The notes under the pieces: generated by a model | What the model was told of the DNA's origin: nothing | The model's input: the letters and a program-made list of their open reading frames with translations, nothing else | The model's database searches: none | Assembly (NCBI GenBank): GCA_031257215.1 | Contig: JAIRPC010000046.1 | Span: forward strand, 1 to 8,063 | Source: Eubacteriales Family XIII. Incertae Sedis bacterium | GTDB lineage: Bacteria; Bacillota; Clostridia; Peptostreptococcales; Anaerovoracaceae | Length of the DNA stretch: 8,063 nt | Direction of reading: 5' to 3' | Shown here: positions 1 through 5,165 of the stretch, in pieces | Layout: the number at the start of each line of letters is the position of its first letter | How positions within the stretch are numbered: the stretch's first letter is position 1 | Made by a program: the position numbers and the translations under genes

Positions 1-423
1 GGCGTACTCATCGGTGCGGGGTTGGTTCAGGCAGGTCTGCACCTTCCGCCCGTACTGCACACAGCGCTAGGCTATCTCGGCGGGCTGACCGTACCGCTGT
101 CGCTGCTTGTCATCGGCGCAAACCTAACCATTTTCGCCCGTGGCGTTCCAAAGATCACCTTGGACGAATGGTGGATAATGATAGGGAAATTCATCATCAG
201 CCCCCTTGTGATGATATGCCTGCTCAAAGCTTTCGGCATCGAAGGAATGCCTTTCTACGTATTCCTGCTGTCGGCAACAATGCCCTGCCATATGCAGACA
301 TCGATACTGGCGCAACATTACAACGTTGAAAGCGCCTATGCATCCAAGCTGGTAGGGCTATCTACCCTGCTTTCAATTATAACCATCCCGGCATGGGTCG
401 GCATTATTCATTCTATCATGTAG
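1..423 (+). CDS. AEC (auxin efflux carrier) family permease, C-terminal part
   Basis: This is the last 140 residues of a membrane permease. The reading frame is already open at base 1, so the N-terminal half lies outside the window and no start can be assigned. It is very hydrophobic with about four to five predicted membrane helices. It carries two stretches shared with the complete AEC permease at 2179-3138: a PLSLLVIGANL segment (PLSMMVIGIQL there) and LSTLLSIITIP near the C-terminus (LSTLFSIITIP there). These are typical of the second half of the ten-helix AEC fold. AEC members export organic anions such as malate or auxin-like acids; the substrate here cannot be read from sequence. It ends in TAG and converges on the DUF1934 gene with 21 nt between stops and no clear terminator. 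Confidence 0.88.
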   Translation, partial: GVLIGAGLVQAGLHLPPVLHTALGYLGGLTVPLSLLVIGANLTIFARGVPKITLDEWWIMIGKFIISPLVMICLLKAFGIEGMPFYVFLLSATMPCHMQTSILAQHYNVESAYASKLVGLSTLLSIITIPAWVGIIHSIM

Positions 424-444
424 TGGCTGTGGCGATTTGGATGC

Positions 445-894
445 TTATTGCAGAATCTCTATACTGAGCCGGCTGCGGCTCTCGGTCAAGCCTTTCAGGC
501 TCACGTGGTAGTCTATATCGAGAGAGCCCTTGCCCTCGCCGGTGATGCGGTTGCTGATGTCGTTCGTGAGAACCTCCATCTCAACGCTCCCGAACGGCGT
601 TTCGTACCAGCCGTTGAACCGCTTGCCTTTCTCGAACTCTATGGATGTCCCGTCGGGCAGATCCTCGCCGTAGCGCTTCATGCGTATCTTGTCGCCCGTA
701 ATGCGCAGGCTCGTCGTGCAGCCGTCCATTCCCGAAAAATCGCTCTCGTCATAAACCAAGTAGACAGATGGCCCGCGCGTATAGAAGCGCCCCACCGTGA
801 TGAACTCCATCCCCGGCGCAGGCTCATCGCCCTCCCGCGGCTCTTCGGAGGATTCCCATTGATTCCCTATAATTTTCAGTAAAATATCTTTCAT
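445..894 (-). CDS. DUF1934 (YwiB-like) small beta-barrel protein
   Basis: A 149-residue soluble protein with no signal peptide or membrane segment. It matches the DUF1934 / YwiB family of Bacillota, a small calycin-like beta-barrel of unknown function and about 140-150 residues. Visible family traits are the N-terminal strand KDILLKIIGNQ, then EFITVGRFY, the YLVYDESDFSGMDGCTTSLRI block (usual form Y-E-E-S-x-I-S-G-M-E-G-x-T-T-x-L-K-I), FEKGKRFNGWYETPFGS, and a C-terminal G-x-L-D-I-D-Y-x-V-S-L strand. The ATG at 894 gives the expected N-terminus although the ribosome binding site is weak (GGAAA about 13 nt upstream). It lies 117 nt downstream of ddl on the same strand and has a candidate promoter in that gap. 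The family is sure; the function is unknown. Confidence 0.9.
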   Translation of the reverse strand: MKDILLKIIGNQWESSEEPREGDEPAPGMEFITVGRFYTRGPSVYLVYDESDFSGMDGCTTSLRITGDKIRMKRYGEDLPDGTSIEFEKGKRFNGWYETPFGSVEMEVLTNDISNRITGEGKGSLDIDYHVSLKGLTESRSRLSIEILQ

Positions 895-917
895 ATTATC
901 ATTCGTTTCCGCATATT

Positions 918-926
918 ATTGTATCA
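918..926 (-). promoter_or_regulatory. Extended -10 promoter for the DUF1934 gene
   Basis: On the minus strand TGATACAAT fits the extended -10 form TG-n-TANAAT, with the hexamer at 923-918. Transcription would begin near 911, leaving a leader of about 17 nt before the ATG at 894. No good -35 is seen at 17 nt, which extended -10 promoters often lack. It suggests the gene can be expressed apart from ddl. Confidence 0.45.
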
Positions 927-948
927 CAGACGGGTGCGTTTTTATACA

Positions 949-967
949 TGCCCACAACAATTGGGCA
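949..967. repeat. Short inverted repeat between ddl and DUF1934 gene
   Basis: TGCCCA (949-954) and TGGGCA (962-967) are perfect complements around a 7-nt loop. There is no T-tract on either side, so it is not a standard intrinsic terminator. It sits downstream of ddl and upstream of the DUF1934 promoter, so a weak 3'-end hairpin or a protein site are both possible. Confidence 0.3.
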
Positions 968-1011
968 CTGTTATTGCCGCACTCAATGAGCCTATCCCTC
1001 TTTCGGCATCG

Positions 1012-2088
1012 CTACCTGCCGCGCCGCTCGTAGCCCAGCTCTATTATACGCTCGATTAGGTCGTGGTATTCCAGCCCTGCCGCTTCCCATAGGCGCGGGA
1101 ACATGCTGTACTGCGTGAAGCCCGGTATCGTGTTCATCTCGTTCACGTACACCTCGCCTTGCGTGTCTCCCGCGAAAAAATCCACCCTCGCGAAGCCCGC
1201 GCCGTCCAGCGCCTTGAACGTGCGGAGCGCCAATTCCTTGACGCGTTTCTCCACGCTCTTTGGGATGTCCGCGGGGATGTTCAGGTCGAAGGCCTTGACC
1301 TTGTATTTGGTTTCGTAGTCGTAGAACGCGCCGCCCGTGACTATCTCTCCCACCGCGCTGACGCTCGGCTCGCCGTTCCCGAGGACGGCCGTTTCAAGCT
1401 CGCGCAGGCCCGCCTCCTTTTCTACGAGCACGCGCCTGTCATAGCGCAGGGCTTCGCCTATGGCGGCTTCCAGCTCGCCGCGGCCTCCCGCGCGGCTCAC
1501 TCCCACGCTCGACCCCATGTTCGCGGGCTTGACATAGGCGGGATATCCTACGGCCTCATCTATGCGCGACAGCTCGCCGCGTTCGTCCCTGCGGTAGTCG
1601 TGCTCCGTTGTATACGCGTATCCAAGCACGGGGATGCCCGCGCTTTCAAGCAGTTTTTTCGTAAATATCTTGTCCATTGAAACCGCCGAGGCACAGACGC
1701 CGCACCCCGCATACGGTATGCCGAGGGTTTCAAAAAAACCCTGCATGGTGCCGTCCTCCCCGAACGGCCCGTGCAGCATTGGGAACACGAAGTCCACCAG
1801 CTGTGAGCCCATCAGCGCCGCCGCCAATTCGCCGCAGGCGGTTACATCGCTGCCTGCGCTGCCCTCAGGTATCAGCCCCTTCATGCGCGGATCGTCCAAT
1901 GACCGCAGCCCGCTCATATCGGATTCTATAAGCTGCCACGCGCCGTTCCTGCCTATGGCGATAGGGACCACCTCATGCCTGTCCCTGTCTATCGCGTCCA
2001 TCAGCGACGCCGCGGAAAGTATGGATATCTCATGCTCCTGCGACCTGCCGCCGAACAGCACTCCAATTCTGTCCTTGCCCACTCTCAC
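1012..2088 (-). CDS. ddl: D-alanine--D-alanine ligase
   Basis: An ATP-grasp ligase joining two D-alanines into the dipeptide that ends the peptidoglycan stem peptide; it acts in the cytoplasm. Family motifs appear in order: GVLFGGRSQEHEIS near the N-terminus (E18 would be the D-Ala1-binding Glu), MLHGPFGEDGTMQGFFE, GIPYAGCGVCASAVSMDK, YPAYVKPANMGSSVGVS (ATP-grasp lysine and loop), EKEAGLRELETAVLGN, FYDYETKY, FARVDFF and NEMNTIPGFTQYSMFPRLW (Mg-binding Glu/Asn). The DYETKY tyrosine segment argues for D-Ala-D-Ala rather than the D-Ala-D-Lac ligase type, as an inference. At 358 residues it has the usual Gram-positive length. I chose the GTG at 2088 because GGAGG lies 8 nt upstream; the frame stays open to a TTG at 2115 that would put the ribosome binding site inside the gene. 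It is 90 nt downstream of an AEC permease gene. Confidence 0.96.
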   Translation of the reverse strand: MRVGKDRIGVLFGGRSQEHEISILSAASLMDAIDRDRHEVVPIAIGRNGAWQLIESDMSGLRSLDDPRMKGLIPEGSAGSDVTACGELAAALMGSQLVDFVFPMLHGPFGEDGTMQGFFETLGIPYAGCGVCASAVSMDKIFTKKLLESAGIPVLGYAYTTEHDYRRDERGELSRIDEAVGYPAYVKPANMGSSVGVSRAGGRGELEAAIGEALRYDRRVLVEKEAGLRELETAVLGNGEPSVSAVGEIVTGGAFYDYETKYKVKAFDLNIPADIPKSVEKRVKELALRTFKALDGAGFARVDFFAGDTQGEVYVNEMNTIPGFTQYSMFPRLWEAAGLEYHDLIERIIELGYERRGR

Positions 2089-2096
2089 AATATATT

Positions 2097-2101
2097 CCTC
2101 C
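2097..2101 (-). promoter_or_regulatory. Ribosome binding site fixing the ddl GTG start
   Basis: Minus-strand GGAGG with an 8-nt AT-rich spacer to the GTG at 2088-2086. It decides the start: the upstream in-frame TTG (2115) has no such site. Confidence 0.75.
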
Positions 2102-2117
2102 AAATATTCATGCAATT

Positions 2118-2146
2118 ATTATACAATATCGTGTTCCTTGCGGCAG
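2118..2146 (-). promoter_or_regulatory. Candidate promoter for ddl
   Basis: A perfect -10 hexamer TATAAT lies at 2123-2118 on the minus strand. The hexamer 17 nt upstream (CTGCCG, 2146-2141) is a poor -35. Transcription would start near 2111 and give a leader of about 23 nt. No terminator is visible after the preceding permease gene, so read-through into ddl is also likely. Confidence 0.4.
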
Positions 2147-2178
2147 CCGCGAGTTCCGCGCACCGCCGCGCCCACACC

Positions 2179-3138
2179 TCACAGCATCCCCAGCAAGACC
2201 CCCGCGACGGGTATCGTTATTATCGAAAACAGCGTGGACAGGAACGTCCCCTCCGCCGCGAGCTTCACATTGCCTCCGTATTCCTCGGCGAACATGACGG
2301 GCACGGTCGCGCACGGGAGCAGCACATTCAGAAGCAGCACGCCCACGAGCAGGGGCGGCAGCACGCCGTTCAGATAGAGCGGCAGGAGCAGCGCGAAGCA
2401 GATGGCGCCTATCCCGATCAGGCGGATCAGCGCCATAGCTATGAGCCGGCGGTTCGCCATCACCTTGCCGAATTTGCTCTCGGTGAGCTGTATGCCAATA
2501 ACCATCATGCTGAGCGGGGCCATCATAGCCCCCACAGAGTCAAGCACATCCGTTACCGCCACAGGCAGTTTTATCTGCATGAGCAAAAGGAAGAAGCCGA
2601 CCAGCAGCGAGATGATGGCAGGGTTTATCATATCTTTCAGCATTTCCCTGGCGCCGTGCGACTTGATTTCCGTACCTGCCCTGTGGTGCACATCCTCTTT
2701 CACATTCCAGACGCCGAGCGTGAAAACCACAAAATTGACGACACAATTGATTATTACCATATAGAACATGCCCATATGGCCGAATATGGCCAGCCCGACG
2801 GGGAAGCCCATGAACCCGTTGTTCGTGAACGTGAGGAAATTGCGGAACACGCCCCTGTCCTCCCTGCGCGGGCCGAGCAGCCTGGCGAGCGGGAACGAGA
2901 GAGCGGAGATGACGGCGTACTGCGCCGCGCCTACGCCGAGCAGCAGCAGTATATTGTGCAGCCCGTCGCCTGTCAGATCCTGCGAAACCATAGCGCTCAC
3001 CACCACGCAAGGCGCTGCGATATTGATGATGATGCGCGAAAGGTGCCGCGCCGCCTCCGCAGGGAGCCAGCCGATTTTGTTCGCGCCGAAGCCGATAAAT
3101 ATTATGCAAAAGATGCCGAGTATTCTGCCTACAACCAT
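2179..3138 (-). CDS. AEC (auxin efflux carrier) family permease
   Basis: A complete 319-residue inner-membrane permease of the bile acid:Na+ symporter / AEC fold, with two repeated halves of five helices. The N-terminal half opens with RILGIFCIIFIGFGANKIGWLP and carries INIAAPCVVVSAM; the conserved broken-helix motif is FTNNGFMGFPVGLAIFG; the C-terminal half has GAMMAPLSMMVIGIQL and ends in LSTLFSIITIPVAGVLLG. A hydrophilic loop (about residues 150-170) separates the halves. Such permeases export small carboxylic acids; the substrate is not known here. The ATG at 3138 has only a weak site (AGGG, 4 nt away). The gene begins 23 nt after the stop of the response regulator, so the two are probably one transcript, and the regulator may bear on this transporter. 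It resembles the partial permease at 1-423 in family but is clearly divergent. Confidence 0.93.
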   Translation of the reverse strand: MVVGRILGIFCIIFIGFGANKIGWLPAEAARHLSRIIINIAAPCVVVSAMVSQDLTGDGLHNILLLLGVGAAQYAVISALSFPLARLLGPRREDRGVFRNFLTFTNNGFMGFPVGLAIFGHMGMFYMVIINCVVNFVVFTLGVWNVKEDVHHRAGTEIKSHGAREMLKDMINPAIISLLVGFFLLLMQIKLPVAVTDVLDSVGAMMAPLSMMVIGIQLTESKFGKVMANRRLIAMALIRLIGIGAICFALLLPLYLNGVLPPLLVGVLLLNVLLPCATVPVMFAEEYGGNVKLAAEGTFLSTLFSIITIPVAGVLLGML

Positions 3139-3161
3139 ATCGCCCTACGCCAAGCCCCCTC

Positions 3162-4094
3162 TCATCTCGCGACCCCCCTGCGGTCCGCGAAATAGTTGCT
3201 GCCTGGCATGGTTTTCAGCTTCTTCTTCACGTCGGCGGCGATATCGCCCACCTCGATATAGTTGTCAAGCGACCGCCTCTCGTTCGTGACGATAGCCATG
3301 GAGATAGACATGAGCGGGAAAGTGTCCGTTTCCCCGCGCCTGTTCGTCGTCGTTATGACGCCGCTCTCGCGATCGCCCTCGTTGTAGAAATGGAGCACCT
3401 TGTCGTCGAACTCCGCGATGACGTTCTTGCAGATAGGCTCGGCGCGGTCGGGCGTAGTCACTATGATGAAATCGTCGCCGCCGATATGCCCTATAAAGTC
3501 GTCGGGGTTGCCGAACAGCACTACCTGATCCGCAATGATGTCGGCGGTCAGCACTATAATGCGGTCGCCGTTTGAAAACCCGTACACGTCGTTGTACGCT
3601 TTGAAATTGTCCAGGTCCGCGTAGATGACGGCAAAGCCCACGCCTCGCTTGATGCGGCTCACGACCTCGCGCTGTATTTCAAGGTTGCCGTTCAGGCCCG
3701 TCAACGGGTTCGCGTTGCGGTTTCTGTCTATGCGGCGGAAGATGTTCTTGATCCGGCTGAGAAGCTCCCTCTCGTTGAACGGCTTCTTCACATAGTCGTC
3801 CGCGCCCAGCTCAAGCCCGACCAGGATGTCCTCCTGCGAATCCTGCGAGGTTATCATTATTATCGGCATGAGGTTGTTGCTCTCTGACTCGCGCAGTATG
3901 CGGCAGATCTCGAAGCCGCTGTAATCAGGCAGCACGACATCAAGCAGCGCGAGATCCGGCTTGTCGCGCCCCACCGCGTCAAGGCCCTCCGCGCCGGTGC
4001 CAGCCTCTATCACGTCGTATTCGCCGCCCAGAGCCAGCTTCAGCTGCCCCCTGAAAAACGGGCTGTCGTCGATTATCAAAATTTTCTTCGCCAT
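3162..4094 (-). CDS. Response regulator with divergent GGDEF domain
   Basis: A 310-residue cytoplasmic two-domain protein. Residues 1-120 are a receiver domain with the full phosphorylation set: D9 and D10, phospho-acceptor D52 (LALLDVVLPDYSG), T82 and K104 (VKKPF). Residues 128-305 are GGDEF-like: LTGLNGN, YADLDNFKAYNDVYGFSNGD and HIGGDDF (205-209). The signature is GGDDF, with Asp where the Glu of GGDEF is expected. The RxxD inhibitory site five residues upstream reads NPDD, so its Arg is missing. The architecture is PleD-like (one REC), but activity as a diguanylate cyclase is doubtful; the domain may bind nucleotide or signal only. The start is the ATG at 4094, served by GGAG 5 nt upstream, not the ATG at 4127, which lacks such a site. 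It is first in an operon with the AEC permease; no partner histidine kinase is in the window. Confidence 0.92.
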   Translation of the reverse strand: MAKKILIIDDSPFFRGQLKLALGGEYDVIEAGTGAEGLDAVGRDKPDLALLDVVLPDYSGFEICRILRESESNNLMPIIMITSQDSQEDILVGLELGADDYVKKPFNERELLSRIKNIFRRIDRNRNANPLTGLNGNLEIQREVVSRIKRGVGFAVIYADLDNFKAYNDVYGFSNGDRIIVLTADIIADQVVLFGNPDDFIGHIGGDDFIIVTTPDRAEPICKNVIAEFDDKVLHFYNEGDRESGVITTTNRRGETDTFPLMSISMAIVTNERRSLDNYIEVGDIAADVKKKLKTMPGSNYFADRRGVAR

Positions 4095-4099
4095 TCGCT

Positions 4100-4103
4100 C
4101 TCC
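4100..4103 (-). promoter_or_regulatory. Ribosome binding site fixing the response regulator start
   Basis: GGAG on the minus strand, 5 nt before the ATG at 4094. The in-frame ATG 33 nt further upstream has no purine-rich site, so the shorter protein (MAKKILIIDDS...) is preferred, which also matches receiver-domain N-termini. Confidence 0.7.
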
Positions 4104-4134
4104 ATTCCAGAACTGCCGACTATCCATACGAATT

Positions 4135-4140
4135 ATTATA
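4135..4140 (-). promoter_or_regulatory. Candidate -10 box of the response regulator operon
   Basis: A perfect TATAAT on the minus strand, 40 nt upstream of the ATG at 4094. At the 17-nt position the -35 is TTTTTT (4163-4158), a poor match, so the promoter may be weak or need an activator. Transcription would start near 4128. Confidence 0.4.
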
Positions 4141-4167
4141 TAACATTATTGCGCTCCAAAAAACCGC

Positions 4168-4198
4168 CGGCGCGAGTTATTTTTGTAACCCCGCGCCG
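4168..4198. repeat. Hairpin in the divergent intergenic region
   Basis: CGGCGCG (4168-4174) pairs with CGCGCCG (4192-4198), and inside it GTTA (4176-4179) pairs with TAAC (4186-4189) around a small T-rich loop. On the minus strand the hairpin is followed, after GCGG, by six T (4163-4158), so it could work as a minus-strand terminator, although no minus-strand gene ends there. It overlaps where the response regulator -35 would be. The decamer AAAACCGCCG occurs at 4160-4169 and again at 4201-4210, flanking the hairpin. Confidence 0.4.
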
Positions 4199-4310
4199 CG
4201 AAAACCGCCGCGCCAAATGTGTTCGTTTTTTGAAGCGATAGCGTAAATTTCTCCATATGCGTTTCAGCGCAACAACAATAGATTCACATGTGGCAGGCAT
4301 AAAATAATTC

Positions 4311-4322
4311 TAACAGTTGTTA
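4311..4322. promoter_or_regulatory. Palindrome upstream of the 3D-domain gene
   Basis: TAACAGTTGTTA is a perfect palindrome of TAACA and TGTTA arms with 2 nt between. It lies just after an AT-rich -10-like stretch (TAAAAT at 4300-4305) and 16 nt before the ribosome binding site, a position suited to an operator. No good -35 was found at proper spacing, so the promoter itself is not assigned. Confidence 0.3.
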
Positions 4323-4337
4323 AGGGAAGCAAGAGAT

Positions 4338-4344
4338 AGAGGTG
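4338..4344 (+). promoter_or_regulatory. Ribosome binding site fixing the TTG start of the 3D-domain gene
   Basis: AGAGGTG with a 6-nt spacer to the TTG at 4351. The GTG at 4342, in the same frame, lies within this site and so cannot use it. Confidence 0.65.
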
Positions 4345-4350
4345 TATGCA

Positions 4351-5109
4351 TTGAAAATCACCAATACATATAATGGAATAATAGGGTTTGTCCGCAGATC
4401 CGCAATGATGGCGCTCTGCGTTGCCGTTGCTTCGGCAATGCTGGTCGCCGCACCGACGGCCGTCTTTGCCGACAGCGGCTCTGACACCACGGAGGCTACA
4501 CAGGCGGACACCGCCGCAGAACAGCAGAAAGCGCCTGCCGAGGCTGCAGCGAAAGCGCCTGCGTACAAGGCCAAGGCGAAAGCCGACGGCAAAAGCCAGA
4601 TCAAGGTCAGCTGGTCCAAGGTGGATGGCGCGAGCGGCTATGTCGTGTACAGGTCGAACAAGGCGTCCAAGCGCGGCAAGAAGGTTTACTCCACGAACAA
4701 CGCGTCCAAGAAATCATGGAAAGACAAGAAAGCCTTGGTGGGCAAGAAATACTACTACACCGTCAAGGCGATAAGCAAAGAGGACGGCAAGACCTCCACC
4801 GTAGCGGTCATAAAAACGAAGAAGGTGAAGAACACGCTCAAATACACGGAGTCCTTCACGGCAAAGACCTACGCCTACTCAGGCGGCGGCACGACCGCGT
4901 CAGGCAAGCCCGCGAAAGTGGGCCGTGTGGCGGTGGACCCTAGCGTCATAGAGCTGGGGACATGGCTATACATAGAGGGCTACGGGCTTTGCCAAGCGGC
5001 GGACACGGGCGGCTCTATCAAGGGCAACAAGATAGACCTCTACATGAACAGCTTCGACGAGTGCTACGACTGGGGAGTCCGCGACAAGACCGTGTACATA
5101 CTTGATTAA
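4351..5109 (+). CDS. Secreted fibronectin-III plus 3D-domain cell-wall protein
   Basis: A 252-residue exported protein, numbered from the TTG at 4351. Residues 1-40 are a Sec signal peptide: basic RR near 15, hydrophobic core, probable cleavage after VFA at 40. An Ala/Lys/Gln-rich linker (about 41-75) follows, then a fibronectin type III-like module (about 76-157) with IKVSWSKVDGASGYVVYRS and KKYYYTVKAI. Residues 167-252 form a 3D domain (named for three Asp): VAVDPSVIELGTWLYIEGYG, AADTGGSIKGNKIDLYM, with Asp at 196, 218 and 229. 3D domains share the double-psi barrel of MltA-type lytic transglycosylases and occur in Rpf/YuiC/YocH-type muralytic proteins, so glycan-strand cleavage outside the membrane is likely but inferred. 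The Fn3 module may hold the wall or other proteins. Two cysteines (214, 238) lie in the 3D domain. The gene is transcribed away from the response regulator and its stop overlaps that of a 15-codon ORF on the other strand. Confidence 0.9.
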   Translation: MKITNTYNGIIGFVRRSAMMALCVAVASAMLVAAPTAVFADSGSDTTEATQADTAAEQQKAPAEAAAKAPAYKAKAKADGKSQIKVSWSKVDGASGYVVYRSNKASKRGKKVYSTNNASKKSWKDKKALVGKKYYYTVKAISKEDGKTSTVAVIKTKKVKNTLKYTESFTAKTYAYSGGGTTASGKPAKVGRVAVDPSVIELGTWLYIEGYGLCQAADTGGSIKGNKIDLYMNSFDECYDWGVRDKTVYILD

Positions 5110-5153
5110 TGCCAGGATTTTTGGTAATATAAAGAGGCAGTTATTTTTTTCAT
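5106..5153 (-). CDS. 15-codon ORF with strong ribosome binding site after ispE
   Basis: Immediately after the ispE stop the minus strand reads AAGGAG (5165-5160), six bases, then ATG at 5153. This is among the best translation-start signals in the window and overlaps the 3' end of ispE's stop region with no gap. The frame gives MKKITASLYYQKSWH and then TAA at 5108-5106, whose bases also hold the stop of the convergent 3D-domain gene. Either this is a true small peptide coupled to ispE, or the 5' stub of a once longer gene cut by a rearrangement that brought the 3D-domain gene next to ispE. MKKI plus hydrophobic residues would suit the start of a signal peptide. No family is recognised. Confidence 0.4.
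   Translation of the reverse strand: MKKITASLYYQKSWH
5111..5150 (+). terminator. Weak candidate terminator after the 3D-domain gene
   Basis: TGCC (from 5110) can pair with GGCA (5136-5139) over a long AT-rich loop and is followed by TTATTTTTTT (5141-5150). The stem is short, so only the T-tract is convincing. The same bases hold the minus-strand 15-codon ORF. Confidence 0.25.
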
Positions 5154-5165
5154 TTGATTCTCCTT

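Noticed and set aside
448..882. A 144-codon plus-strand open frame opposite the DUF1934 gene.
   Set aside because: The minus strand matches DUF1934 over its full length; the plus frame has no family features.
1975..3195. A 406-codon plus-strand open frame opposite ddl and the AEC permease.
   Set aside because: Its product is rich in His, Arg, Gln and Glu with no domain, and both minus-strand genes under it are clear families with conserved motifs. It is an artefact of GC-rich codon bias.
4141..4350. c-di-GMP or c-di-AMP riboswitch upstream of the secreted 3D-domain gene, suggested by a GGDEF neighbour and by known ydaO control of wall genes.
   Set aside because: None of the conserved core segments of the GEMM or ydaO classes are visible in this AT-rich stretch.
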